From Geminicoccus roseus DSM 18922 (lineage in GTDB: Bacteria > Pseudomonadota > Alphaproteobacteria > Geminicoccales > Geminicoccaceae): a stretch of DNA of 64,000 nt. This document shows positions 52,585 to 61,554 of the stretch, piece by piece. The notes beneath the pieces are model-generated. The model searched no databases. It had not been told where the DNA came from and saw only the letters and a list, made by a program, of their open reading frames with translations. Every line of letters starts with the position of its first letter. The first letter of the stretch is position 1. The position numbers and the translations under genes are program-made. The DNA lies in the NCBI RefSeq assembly GCF_000427665.1, contig NZ_KE386572.1, positions 4,278,373-4,342,372 of the forward strand, read 5' to 3'.

Positions 52585-52729
52585 CTGTGCTCCTACTCGA
52601 CATGCCAGCGCCCGTGCGAAACGGCCAGAAATCGCCCCGGTGCCAAGAACCGGAGCGCCTGGCCATCACGGCCACCGGATCTTCTCCATGGAGGGGCCAG
52701 GCTCGCGCAAGCTCCTGGCCGTCCCCTGT

Positions 52730-55700
52730 TCAGGCGGCGGCGGCCTGGGCCCGTACCGCGGCGCCGGTCGCCGCCAGCGCGTCGTCCAGGAGGCCCAGCA
52801 GGCAGGCCGGATTCTCGTGGCTGCGCAGGCGGTCCTCGACCGCACCGGCCAGGGCGGAGATCCGCGCCAAGCCGAACGTGCCGGCGGTGCCGCGCAGGCG
52901 GTGCGCCTCCTGGGCCAGCACCACCGGATCACCCAGTGCCGCGTGCAGGCGGGCGCAGCTCTCGGTGGCTCCGTCCAGGCCGCGGGCCAGCATCTTGGCC
53001 AGCATGGCCGGCGGCATCCGTGCGGCCATGCCGTCGATGAGGGTCCGGTCGAGCAGCGGGCGGGCCAGGGCGGCCTCCAGCCCGGACGGCGGCGGCGCCG
53101 GAGCGGCCGGGGCGGAGGCCAGGCCCTCCGCCCCGCCGCTGGCGATGGCCGCCAGGGTGGCGAACAGGTCCGGCCAGACCACCGGCTTGGTCAGGCAGTG
53201 GTTCATGCCGGCGCCAAGATAACGGGCGCGCTCGCTGGCCATCACGTTGGCGGTCAGCGCCACGATCGGGGTAGCGCCCGCCGGGGCCGGGAACTGGCGG
53301 ATCCGGCGGGTCGCCTCCATGCCGTCCATCACCGGCATCTGGACGTCCATCAGCACGACGTCGAACCGGTCCGCCGCCACCCGCGCCACCGCGTCGGCGC
53401 CGTTCTCGCACAGGATCACCTCGTGGCCCTGCCGGGTGAGCATGATGCTCAGCAGTTCCCGGTTCGCCACCACGTCGTCCACCACCAGCACGCGCAGGGG
53501 CAGGGGCGGCAGGGCGGGCTCGGCGGTCTGGGCGACCATCGCCGCCGAGTCGCCGGCCGGCAGGTCGACCTCGACCCAGAACACGCTGCCGCGGCCGACC
53601 TCGCTCTCCAGGCCGATCGACCCGCCCATGGCGTCGATCAGGCGGCGGCAGATCGCGAGGCCCAGGCCGCTGCCGCCGAAATGGCGGCTGGTCGAGCGGT
53701 CGGCCTGCACGAACGGCCGGAACAACTCGCCCTGCCGCTCGGCCGGGATGCCCACGCCGGTGTCCTGCACCTCCAGACGCAGCCGGTGCGCCCGGTCGCT
53801 GCATGGACGCTCGGCCACCCGCACCACGACGGCGCCGCGCGGGGTGAACTTCAGCGCGTTGCCGATCAGGTTGACCATTACCTGGAGCAGGCGCTTGGGA
53901 TCGCCCTGGACGACCAGGCCCTGGGGCAGGCCGGATTCGACCCGCAGATCCAGGCCGCGCTCGGTGGCCTGGGGCGAGAGCAGGGCGCAGGCCTGTTCCA
54001 CCAGCTCCGACGGGGCGAAGTCGACCTGCTCCAGCTCCAGCCGGCCGGCCTCGATCCGCGAGAAGTCCAGGATGTCGTTGATGATGCTGAGCAGGTGGCC
54101 GCCGGAGCGTCGGATGGTTTCGACATAGTGGAGCTGCTGGCCGCTCAGGCCCTCGGCGGCCAGCAGCTCGGCCATGCCGATCACCCCGGTCATCGGCGTG
54201 CGGATCTCGTGGCTCATCGCGGCCAGGAACTCGGTCTTGGCCCGGCTGGCCCGCTCCGCGGCCACGGCCAGCTCGCGCATCTCGCCCGCCTGCTTCTCCA
54301 GCCGGGCGTGGGCCTCGGCCAGTTCCATCGCATGGCGCTTGGTCCCGGTGATGTCGCGGGTATGCCCGACCAGCCCGGCGATCCGGCCCTGCCGGTCGCG
54401 CAGCGGCACCTTCAGGGCCATCACCCAGCCTTCGCTGCCGTTGGGATAGTAGATCGGCTGCTCGACCATGCCGGGCGAGCCTTCCGCCAGGATGGCCAGC
54501 TCGTCCTCGCGATAGCGGTCGGCCAGCTCGGGCGGGTGCAGGTCGCTGTCGGAGCGGCCGATCAGCAGGGCCGGGTCGGCGATGCCGAACGAGGCGGCGG
54601 TGGCCTGGTTGGCGACCACGAAGCGCAGCTGGGCATCCTTGGCGTAGACATGGTCCGGCAGGATCTCGACGATCGCCCGGTAGAGCTCGTTCTCGCGGCT
54701 CTTCGCCTCCAGCGCCGCCTCGGCCTTCTTCTGCTCGGTGACGTCGATCAGGAAGGAGTCCAGGAAGCGATTGCCGGCGCCGTCGTCGACCAGCCAGTGC
54801 ACCCCGCGCATCCAGCGGCCCTCGCCGCCGTCCAGGTCGAGCAGGCGGAACTCGATGACGAACGGGATGCCGTCCCGGCGCAGCCTGGCGTCCAGCCGGG
54901 CATAGGCCTCCCGGTCGTCCGGATGCATCGCCCGGTACCAGGCGGCCATGTCCGAGCCGCCATGGCGAAGGATCAGCCGGGCCAGGGCCTCGGCATCCGC
55001 GCCATAGACTACGACCTCGTCCCCAGTCTCGCCGGTGCGGAACGATTCCCGGGTGAACACGATCCCCTGCAGGTTCTCGACCAGGGAGCGGAAGCGCTGC
55101 TCGCTTTCCTGCAGCTGGCGCTGGCTGCTCCAGGCCGCGGTGACGTCGCGGGCGGTGCCCCGGTAGCCGCGGAAGCGGGAGTCCTTGTCGAAATGCGGCA
55201 GGCCGTTGAAGGCGATCAGCAGCCGCTCCTGGCGGGCGGTGGCGAGGGCGAACACCACCTCCCGGAAGGGCCGCCGGTCCGCCACCGCCTGGCGGTGGTG
55301 ATCCAGGCCGCTCTCCGCAGGATCCTGGATGCGCCAGTGATCGATGCCGCGCCCGAGAACCTGTTCCATCCGCAGGCCGGTCACCGCCAGGAACCGGTCG
55401 GACACCCAGGTGAACCGGCAGGCCTCGTCGGTCTCCCAGGCCCAGTCCGAGGCGGTCTGGGTGAAGTCGCGGAAGCGGCGTTCGCCGTTCCGGCGGGACT
55501 GGGCCTCGTGCCGCCAGCGCAGCGCCAGCAGCACGAACACGAGCATCAGCACCAGCCCGCCGGCCACCGGCGGCACCAGCCAGGTCATTGTTTCCGAGCC
55601 GGGACGGTGCGGAGACCAGGCCAGGTAGCCGACCGCCTGTCCGTCCAAGCCAGTCAGCTCGGCCGACGCCAGGGAACTACGTCCCTCCAGGCTGACTGCC

Positions 55701-56359
55701 AGCAGGGGCGCATCGAGCTCGATGGTGCTGCTCAGGCTCGCCAGGAGGTCCTCGCCGATCTCCTGGCTGAACAGGAGCAGGGGAGTCGGGCCCGGGCGGT
55801 TGTCCACGCCGACCCGCGCGGCGCCGGTCAGGAAGAACCGGGAGCCGGCACGTAGGAACGTCACCAGGGGTTGGCCGTCGTCCTGCTGGTCCAGCCCGGC
55901 CTGCAGCCGGGCAAGATCCCCGGCCGAAACCAGAACCGCCGCCGGGCCTTCCACACCGCCCCGATGCGCGTAGGCGACCCCGCCCGTCCGGTCGAGCAGG
56001 GCGGCGCCATAGCCGTAGATCCCCTCCAGGCGTCCGCCGAGATTGGCCCGCATCCAGGCCAGGTCGACGTGCGGGGGGCCGTGCTCGATCAGTTCCTGCA
56101 AGGTGGCATAGTCGGTGGCCACCGCGCGCATCCGCTTGCTCAGGCCGTCGAGGGTGACCTCGACGCTGCGCTGCTCCAGCGCCCGCTGCTCGACATCCTC
56201 GTTGTGCAGATGGAGGTAGAGCGCGCCCGAAATCGTGACGACGCCCAGGAAGAACAGGCCGCCGATGAAAGGGAGGAGGCGTGTTTCCAGGACCCTGCCG
56301 ATTGCCCATCGAGGGGTGGGGTCGCGTCGGGAGGTGGCGTCGAGCGTGCAGTCGGGCAT
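52730..56359 (-). CDS. Hybrid sensor histidine kinase with CHASE-like sensor, PAS repeats, receiver and Hpt domains
   Basis: A 1209-residue membrane kinase. Helices at about 30-50 and 260-282 flank a periplasmic CHASE4-like region. Three PAS domains follow (about 295-410, 418-545, 557-675; DVTAAW, DVTEQKKAE and DITGTKR end them). HisKA has H717 in AAMSHEIRTPMTG. HATPase has NLIGNALKFTP, DTGVGIP and GGSGLGLAI. The receiver has D1005 in VVLMDVQMPVMDG. The Hpt has H1153 in AQEAHRLRGTAGTFG. It should feed a multistep phosphorelay; no response regulator is adjacent. From HisKA onward it is strikingly similar to the kinase at 35728-38361, so the two are paralogues. Confidence 0.93.
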   Translation of the reverse strand: MPDCTLDATSRRDPTPRWAIGRVLETRLLPFIGGLFFLGVVTISGALYLHLHNEDVEQRALEQRSVEVTLDGLSKRMRAVATDYATLQELIEHGPPHVDLAWMRANLGGRLEGIYGYGAALLDRTGGVAYAHRGGVEGPAAVLVSAGDLARLQAGLDQQDDGQPLVTFLRAGSRFFLTGAARVGVDNRPGPTPLLLFSQEIGEDLLASLSSTIELDAPLLAVSLEGRSSLASAELTGLDGQAVGYLAWSPHRPGSETMTWLVPPVAGGLVLMLVFVLLALRWRHEAQSRRNGERRFRDFTQTASDWAWETDEACRFTWVSDRFLAVTGLRMEQVLGRGIDHWRIQDPAESGLDHHRQAVADRRPFREVVFALATARQERLLIAFNGLPHFDKDSRFRGYRGTARDVTAAWSSQRQLQESEQRFRSLVENLQGIVFTRESFRTGETGDEVVVYGADAEALARLILRHGGSDMAAWYRAMHPDDREAYARLDARLRRDGIPFVIEFRLLDLDGGEGRWMRGVHWLVDDGAGNRFLDSFLIDVTEQKKAEAALEAKSRENELYRAIVEILPDHVYAKDAQLRFVVANQATAASFGIADPALLIGRSDSDLHPPELADRYREDELAILAEGSPGMVEQPIYYPNGSEGWVMALKVPLRDRQGRIAGLVGHTRDITGTKRHAMELAEAHARLEKQAGEMRELAVAAERASRAKTEFLAAMSHEIRTPMTGVIGMAELLAAEGLSGQQLHYVETIRRSGGHLLSIINDILDFSRIEAGRLELEQVDFAPSELVEQACALLSPQATERGLDLRVESGLPQGLVVQGDPKRLLQVMVNLIGNALKFTPRGAVVVRVAERPCSDRAHRLRLEVQDTGVGIPAERQGELFRPFVQADRSTSRHFGGSGLGLAICRRLIDAMGGSIGLESEVGRGSVFWVEVDLPAGDSAAMVAQTAEPALPPLPLRVLVVDDVVANRELLSIMLTRQGHEVILCENGADAVARVAADRFDVVLMDVQMPVMDGMEATRRIRQFPAPAGATPIVALTANVMASERARYLGAGMNHCLTKPVVWPDLFATLAAIASGGAEGLASAPAAPAPPPSGLEAALARPLLDRTLIDGMAARMPPAMLAKMLARGLDGATESCARLHAALGDPVVLAQEAHRLRGTAGTFGLARISALAGAVEDRLRSHENPACLLGLLDDALAATGAAVRAQAAAA

Positions 56360-56668
56360 GTTGTTTCGTATGATCCGGAAATAGGCAGGATCGTTTGCTG
56401 TCGAGAGTCAAGGAATGAACGAATTTTCTTCGGATGCTGCCCGCAATGATGGAAGTGATTTCCTGGTTCTTGCATCCGTCAAGGATAATGCGGAGGTTTT
56501 TGCATAGAGCAACATCGCGTACTGCCGCAGCACGCTCCGGCCGGGGCCGAGCGCGATGGCGGTCGTCCAGGGTGACAAGGGGGTGACACCGGTCGGCTCC
56601 TGGGCTCTGCTCCGGCGGCCGACAGGCCGACGCCTGGACGAGCCAGATCACGGGAGCCAGCTCGACCG
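56360..56668. other. Non-coding divergent region between the kinase and aminotransferase genes
   Basis: About 310 bases. The half next to the kinase is relatively AT-rich (around 56400-56510) and probably holds its promoter; GATCC and GGATC half-sites flank GGAAATAGGCA there. The half next to the aminotransferase is GC-rich. No terminator, RNA gene or clear operator was found. Confidence 0.5.
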
Positions 56669-57901
56669 ATGACCCTGACGACCACCGGGTTCGCCTTCGC
56701 GGACCTGTTCGCCGCCGGCCTGCCGGCTGCCGCCGCTCCCTGGAGCGGGTTTCCCCGCTTCAACTTCGTGGGCGGCCACAACGACCCGGGCCTGGTTCCG
56801 GCCGAGGCGCTGGCCGAGGCGGCGGCCTCCGCCCTGCGCGCCGACGCCGACAAGCTCGCGATCTACAATCTCGGGCAGGGGCCGCTGGGCTATCTGGGCC
56901 TGCGGGAGTTCGTCGCCGGCAAGCTGGCGCGGCGCGGGATCGCCGCCACCGCCGACAGCGTGCTGATCACCTCCGGCTCGCTGCACGGGCTGGACTATGT
57001 CAACACGCTGCTGGTCGAGCCGGGCGACACCGTGCTGATGGAGGAATTCACCTATGCCGGGGCGATCGCCAAGGTGCGGGCGCGTGGGGCCGAGGTGGCG
57101 GCGATCCCGCTGGACGGCGACGGCCTGCGCATCGACGCCCTGGAGGCGAAGCTGGGCGACCTGCGCAGCCGGGGCATCCGACCGAAATACATCTACACCA
57201 TCCCGACCATCCAGAACCCTACCGGCTCCGTCCTGCCGCTGGAGCGCCGCCACGCCTTGATCGAGCTGTCCCGCCGCTTCGGCGTGCCGATCTTCGAGGA
57301 CGAATGCTATGCCGACCTGACCTGGGCGATGGAGGCGCCGCCGGCCCTGTTCGGGCTGGCACCCGGCCAGGTCCTGCACATCGGCTCGTTCTCCAAGTCG
57401 CTGGCCCCGGCCTTGAGGGTCGCCTACCTGACCGCGGCCGAGCCGGCGCTTGGCACCATCGTCGCGGGAAAAAGCGACGGCGGCACCGGGGCGGTCGACC
57501 AGATGACGGTCGCCGCCTATTTCGGCCGGCATTTCGACTCCCATGTCGAGCGCCTGTCGTCGGGGCTGCGCGACAAGCTCGACACGATGGTCGAGGCGGT
57601 GGAGCGCGAGTTCGGCACGGCGGTGGAGATCTGGCGGCCCAAGGGCGGCATCTTCCTGTGGCTGAAGCTGCCGGACGAGGTCGACGTGCGCCGGCTGGTG
57701 CAGCCGGCCGCGTCGCGCGGGGTGGCGTTCAATCCCGGCCCGGAATGGGCGGTCGACGCCGAGGCCGGCCGCAGCCATCTGCGCCTGTGCTTCGCGCTGC
57801 CCGGGTATGACGAGATCCGCCAGGGCGTCGCCGAACTCGCCGCCGCCTGCTTCGAGACCACCGGCATCCCGGCGCGCGGCGCCAACACCATCCGGAGCTG
57901 A
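56669..57901 (+). CDS. PLP-dependent aminotransferase, class I/II (2-aminoadipate aminotransferase-like)
   Basis: A 410-residue fold-type I aminotransferase. Key blocks are NLGQGPLGYLGLREFVAGKLARRGI, SGSLHGLDYVNTLL, the substrate loop YIYTIPTIQNPTGSVLPLERR, EDECYADLTW, and the PLP Lys in HIGSFSKSLAPALRVAYL. A C-terminal segment with RSHLRLCFALP carries the carboxylate-binding Arg. It matches the MocR/LysN-like group that lacks a DNA-binding domain. The amino-acid substrate is not predictable. A GST gene starts five bases downstream, so the two are co-transcribed. Confidence 0.9.
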   Translation: MTLTTTGFAFADLFAAGLPAAAAPWSGFPRFNFVGGHNDPGLVPAEALAEAAASALRADADKLAIYNLGQGPLGYLGLREFVAGKLARRGIAATADSVLITSGSLHGLDYVNTLLVEPGDTVLMEEFTYAGAIAKVRARGAEVAAIPLDGDGLRIDALEAKLGDLRSRGIRPKYIYTIPTIQNPTGSVLPLERRHALIELSRRFGVPIFEDECYADLTWAMEAPPALFGLAPGQVLHIGSFSKSLAPALRVAYLTAAEPALGTIVAGKSDGGTGAVDQMTVAAYFGRHFDSHVERLSSGLRDKLDTMVEAVEREFGTAVEIWRPKGGIFLWLKLPDEVDVRRLVQPAASRGVAFNPGPEWAVDAEAGRSHLRLCFALPGYDEIRQGVAELAAACFETTGIPARGANTIRS

Positions 57902-57905
57902 CCCG

Positions 57906-58538
57906 ATGATCGATCTCTACACCTGGTCCACCCCGAACGGCCGCAAGGTCTCGATCCTGCTGGAAGAGCTGGGCATGCCCTACCAGGCCCATGGCGTCGA
58001 CATCACCAAGGACGAGCAGTTCGCCCCGGACTTCCTGCGGATCAGCCCGAACAACAAGATCCCGGCGATCGTGGACCGGGACCACGGCCTGGCCCTGATG
58101 GAATCCATGGCGATCATGGTCCACCTGGCCGAGAAGGGCGGGCGGTTCCTGCCGCAGGCCGGCGAGGCGCGGCTCCGCGTCCTGGAATGGCTGGCCTGGC
58201 AGGTCGGCGGGTTCGGCCCGATGCTCGGCCAGGCCCATCACTTCCTGAAGTTCAATCCGGGCAAGGCGCCCTATGCCGAGGAGCGCTTCGGCACCGAGGT
58301 GAAGCGGCTCTACCGGGTGCTGGACACGCGGCTGGCCGGCCATGCCTTCGTCGCAGGCGAATACTCGATCGCCGACATGGCGATCTGGCCGTGGGCGTCG
58401 CGGTTCGAATGGCAGGGCATCGACCTGAACGACTACCCGAACGTGCGCCGCTGGTACCTGGAGATTGCCGGCCGCCCAGCGGTGCAGCGGGGCTACGACG
58501 TGCCTAAAGTCACCGGGCCGATCCCGCTTCCCGCCTGA
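57906..58538 (+). CDS. Glutathione S-transferase family protein (YghU/YfcG-like)
   Basis: A 210-residue GST. The N-terminal thioredoxin-like domain reads MIDLYTWSTPNGRKVSILLEELGMPY, with the TPNG-x-K motif typical of the nu-class/YfcG group, then NKIPAIVD and LMESMAIMVHLAEK as the glutathione site. The C-terminal helical domain has VAGEYSIADMAIWPW. Family members act as disulfide-bond reductases or glutathione transferases in the cytoplasm. It lies five bases after the aminotransferase gene. Confidence 0.92.
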   Translation: MIDLYTWSTPNGRKVSILLEELGMPYQAHGVDITKDEQFAPDFLRISPNNKIPAIVDRDHGLALMESMAIMVHLAEKGGRFLPQAGEARLRVLEWLAWQVGGFGPMLGQAHHFLKFNPGKAPYAEERFGTEVKRLYRVLDTRLAGHAFVAGEYSIADMAIWPWASRFEWQGIDLNDYPNVRRWYLEIAGRPAVQRGYDVPKVTGPIPLPA

Positions 58539-58785
58539 CCTGGCGGCCGCAGGAGCGGATAAAGATTGCGGGCGTGTCATGTAACGGACATACAACACCT
58601 CGACAGGGCAGATCCGCTTCGATAGCGTCGCGGACGCCGCCTCCATATTCGCGGCCGCGCCACGCTCCGGCTGGCCGTGATAGGTGTCGTTCCTGGTGAT
58701 CGAGCGCTGATATGAAGTCCGGCTGCGTCGTGCTTGGGCATGATCCGGAGCCGCCGCAGAGCCGGCGGCGACCGCCGGGACAGCC

Positions 58786-59907
58786 ATGCGCCTGGCCTTT
58801 GCCGCCCGGGGACGGACGGGGATGAGCCAGGACGGGGCGCCGTCGCCGCAAGCATCGGCCACCAGGCGACGGCCGCGCGGGGTGTTGGTCGCGTGCATCC
58901 TCGCCGCTTTGGTGCTGGGCTCGTTCCTGATCCCGGGCGTGCTCCTCTATCCCGGGCCGCGCCTGTCGCCGGAGGAGCGGGTCCTGATCGCCCTGCAGAA
59001 GGAGGCCAACCAGGCGCTGGCGCATCAGGTCGGCCAGATGCGCCAGGACCTTTCCGGCGAGGTCTGCGTGGCCGACTCCCGCCTGCTGCGGCCAGGGCCA
59101 GGCGGGGCGGCGGTGCCGGCCTCCGATGCCGAAGCCCAGGCCCTGCTGCCGCCTCCGGTCGAGCGGATCGCGGCGCCGCCCGCCAACGGCAAGGGCACCA
59201 AGCCATCCGCTCCGGAACGCTCGCTGGCCGACCTCCTGGACGAGGCGACCGTGCTGGTGATCGCGCGCAAGGCGACCGGCACCGGCTTCGGGACCGGGTT
59301 CTTCGTGGCGCCCGGCCTGATCGCCACCAACCTGCACGTGGTCGGCGACCCGCCCGCCCCGGAGGTCTGGGTGACCAGCAAGGCGCTGGACCGGGTGACC
59401 CGCGCGCGGCTGGTGGCGCGCTCGGAGCGGATCGAGGTGGGCGCCCCCGATTTCGCGCTGCTGCAGATCGACGACGACGAGGCGATCCCGCCGCTCAGTC
59501 TGGCCTCGCCGGCCGAGCGGCTGCAGAACGTGATCGCCTCGGGCTTCCCCGCCCTGGTGATGGACACCGATGCCGGCTTCCGCCGGCTGCGCCAGGGCGA
59601 GCTGGACGCCGTCCCGGAGATGGCGGTGAGCCAGGGGATCGTCACTGCCCGGCAGTCGCCGTCCGGCACGCCCTTGATCCTGCACACCGCCGCGGTGTCG
59701 GGGGGCAACAGCGGCGGGCCGCTGGTCGATCAGTGCGGGCGGGTGGTCGGCATGAACACCTTCATCCGCACCGAGAAGGACCAGGCGGCGCGGATGAACT
59801 ACGCGCTGGCGACCGACGCCCTGGCGACCTTCCTGGCCAGCGCCGGGGTCCAGGTGACCGTGGCCTCCGACGTCTGCCGGCCGAACCGGCTGGGGGCGTC
59901 GCCATGA
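58786..59907 (+). CDS. Membrane-anchored trypsin-like serine protease
   Basis: A 373-residue protein (or 361 from ATG 58822) with one N-terminal membrane helix (GVLVACILAALVLGSFLIPGVLL) and a Pro/Ala-rich linker. The S1-type protease domain has its His in FFVAPGLIATNLHVVG, its Asp in APDFALLQIDDDE and the catalytic Ser in AVSGGNSGGPLVDQCGRVVGMN. No PDZ domain follows, unlike DegP/HtrA. The protease domain should face the periplasm. Its stop overlaps the start of the SrfA-like gene by four bases, so it is probably a component of the SrfAB module. Confidence 0.85.
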   Translation: MRLAFAARGRTGMSQDGAPSPQASATRRRPRGVLVACILAALVLGSFLIPGVLLYPGPRLSPEERVLIALQKEANQALAHQVGQMRQDLSGEVCVADSRLLRPGPGGAAVPASDAEAQALLPPPVERIAAPPANGKGTKPSAPERSLADLLDEATVLVIARKATGTGFGTGFFVAPGLIATNLHVVGDPPAPEVWVTSKALDRVTRARLVARSERIEVGAPDFALLQIDDDEAIPPLSLASPAERLQNVIASGFPALVMDTDAGFRRLRQGELDAVPEMAVSQGIVTARQSPSGTPLILHTAAVSGGNSGGPLVDQCGRVVGMNTFIRTEKDQAARMNYALATDALATFLASAGVQVTVASDVCRPNRLGASP

Positions 59908-61544
59908 ACCGGCAGTTCGTGTGCGAGACCAGCTTTGCCGGCCTGCGCCCGCTCGGCATTGGCGGGCGGCGGATCCAGGAATCCTGGCACGAGATCGACG
60001 CCGCCCTGCGCGCCAATCTGGGCGAGGACCATGCAAGGCTGTTCGCCGAGCCGGTCGCGGGCGCCGGGGTCACCAGCTGGTTCGCCGAGCCGGAAGGCGA
60101 GGCCATCGTTTATTCCCGCCTGGACGATGCGGCCAAGCGGGCGCTGATCGCCCGGGTGGAGGAGCTTCTGGCGGCGGTCCGCGCCCGGGTGGCCGACCTG
60201 AAGGGTGCTGGCCAGGCAGCGCAGCGCCGGCTGGGCGAGGCGCTGGAGCGGGCCCTGTCGGTGCCGGGCCCGCTGGCCGACCGCGAGTTCCTCTACGCGA
60301 TCCGGACCATCACCGGCGACCCGGACCGGCCGGTGGTGACCGACCTGCCGGTGCTGGTGAACTGGGGCACTCGCGACGACGTCCCCGACCCGCCCTTGGC
60401 CGTGCTGGAGGATTTTTTGCGCGGCGAGGCGCTGCGCCTCCTGCCGCCGCCGGCACCGCCGGAGGAAGCCGACCGACCCCAGGCGGCCTCATCGGTCCAG
60501 CCAGCGCCCGGGACGGACCGGCTCGCGCCGCATGAGGCCGCCATCTTGCGAGAGCCGGAGCGCCCGGTCCCGGAGCCGCCGGTGCCGGACGATCCGGCGC
60601 CGGACGTCTTTCCGGCAGGGGAGGTGCGGGACGAGACCTGGTCCGATCGCCCCCTGGACGACGACCCCCGGGACGAAAGCCCCCCGGACGAGGATCCTCC
60701 GGCCCGAGCCGGGCCGGCGGAGGAGCCGGCGCCGCTCTGGCTCACCCCGGAGCCGGCCCCGGAGCCGACCGGCACGGCGCCGGTGGAGGCGCGGCCGAGG
60801 ACCTGGCCGTGGTGGCTGCTGCTGGCGGTCCTGCTGGCCACCATCGTGGCGATGATCCTGCCCACCTGCGGGGTGCTGGTGCCGTTTCTGTCCGCCTGCC
60901 GGGTGGATTCCAGCGACCTGGCCGGGCTGCGCGCGGAAGGCCGGCAGCTCGAGCAGCAGATCGCCGCCCTGCAGCAGCAGGCCGCCAGCCTGCCGCCCTG
61001 CGAGAACGCCGACACCGCCGGCGCCAACGGGCCGCCGCCAGCCGGGGTGGCGACGCCGCCCCCGCCGCCCGAGGCCGCGACCGCCCAAACCATCCCGGTG
61101 GTGCCGCCCGAGGAGCAGGGCCGGATCGAGCAGCTCGACCGGGCGGTGGTCGAGGCGGGCGGCAAGGTCGACGAGGTCGCGGTGACGCTGCAATGGCAGG
61201 CGGCCGGCGACCTGGACCTGCGGGTCTACTGCCCGAACGGCTCGCTGATCGACTTCCAGCTCAAGAGCCGGCCGCAGCCCTTGTGCGGTCGTGGCCGGCT
61301 GGACGTGGACGCCAATGTCGACGACGAGGAGATCAGCGCCAACCCGATCGAGAACGTGAGCTGGCCAGGCAAGCCGCCGAAGGGGCACTACGAGGTGGAG
61401 GTGCACAATTTCAAGAGCCGCCCGCCCGTCACGGGCCCGGTGCCGTTCGCGCTGCGGGTGCGCAAGGGCGGCGAGGACCGGCTGATCGAGGGGACCGTCC
61501 TTCCCGGTGAGCGGCGGCGTATGTATGAGTTCGAAATTCCTTGA
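59904..61544 (+). CDS. SrfA-like membrane protein with C-terminal YfaP/DUF2135-like domain
   Basis: A 546-residue protein. Residues 1-170 form an alpha/beta region (CETSFAGLRPLGIGG ... SWFAEPEG). Residues about 180-300 are a strongly acidic Pro-rich linker. One membrane helix (about 303-330, WWLLLAVLLATIVAMILP) is followed by a short coiled coil (LRAEGRQLEQQIAALQQQA), a second Pro-rich linker and a C-terminal beta domain (LQWQAAGDLDLRVYCPNG, GRLDVDANV, GHYEVEVHNF) of the YfaP/DUF2135 type. The name SrfA-like rests on size and position before srfB. Topology suggests the beta domain lies in the periplasm. Confidence 0.7.
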   Translation: MNRQFVCETSFAGLRPLGIGGRRIQESWHEIDAALRANLGEDHARLFAEPVAGAGVTSWFAEPEGEAIVYSRLDDAAKRALIARVEELLAAVRARVADLKGAGQAAQRRLGEALERALSVPGPLADREFLYAIRTITGDPDRPVVTDLPVLVNWGTRDDVPDPPLAVLEDFLRGEALRLLPPPAPPEEADRPQAASSVQPAPGTDRLAPHEAAILREPERPVPEPPVPDDPAPDVFPAGEVRDETWSDRPLDDDPRDESPPDEDPPARAGPAEEPAPLWLTPEPAPEPTGTAPVEARPRTWPWWLLLAVLLATIVAMILPTCGVLVPFLSACRVDSSDLAGLRAEGRQLEQQIAALQQQAASLPPCENADTAGANGPPPAGVATPPPPPEAATAQTIPVVPPEEQGRIEQLDRAVVEAGGKVDEVAVTLQWQAAGDLDLRVYCPNGSLIDFQLKSRPQPLCGRGRLDVDANVDDEEISANPIENVSWPGKPPKGHYEVEVHNFKSRPPVTGPVPFALRVRKGGEDRLIEGTVLPGERRRMYEFEIP

Positions 61545-61554
61545 GACTGGTCCG

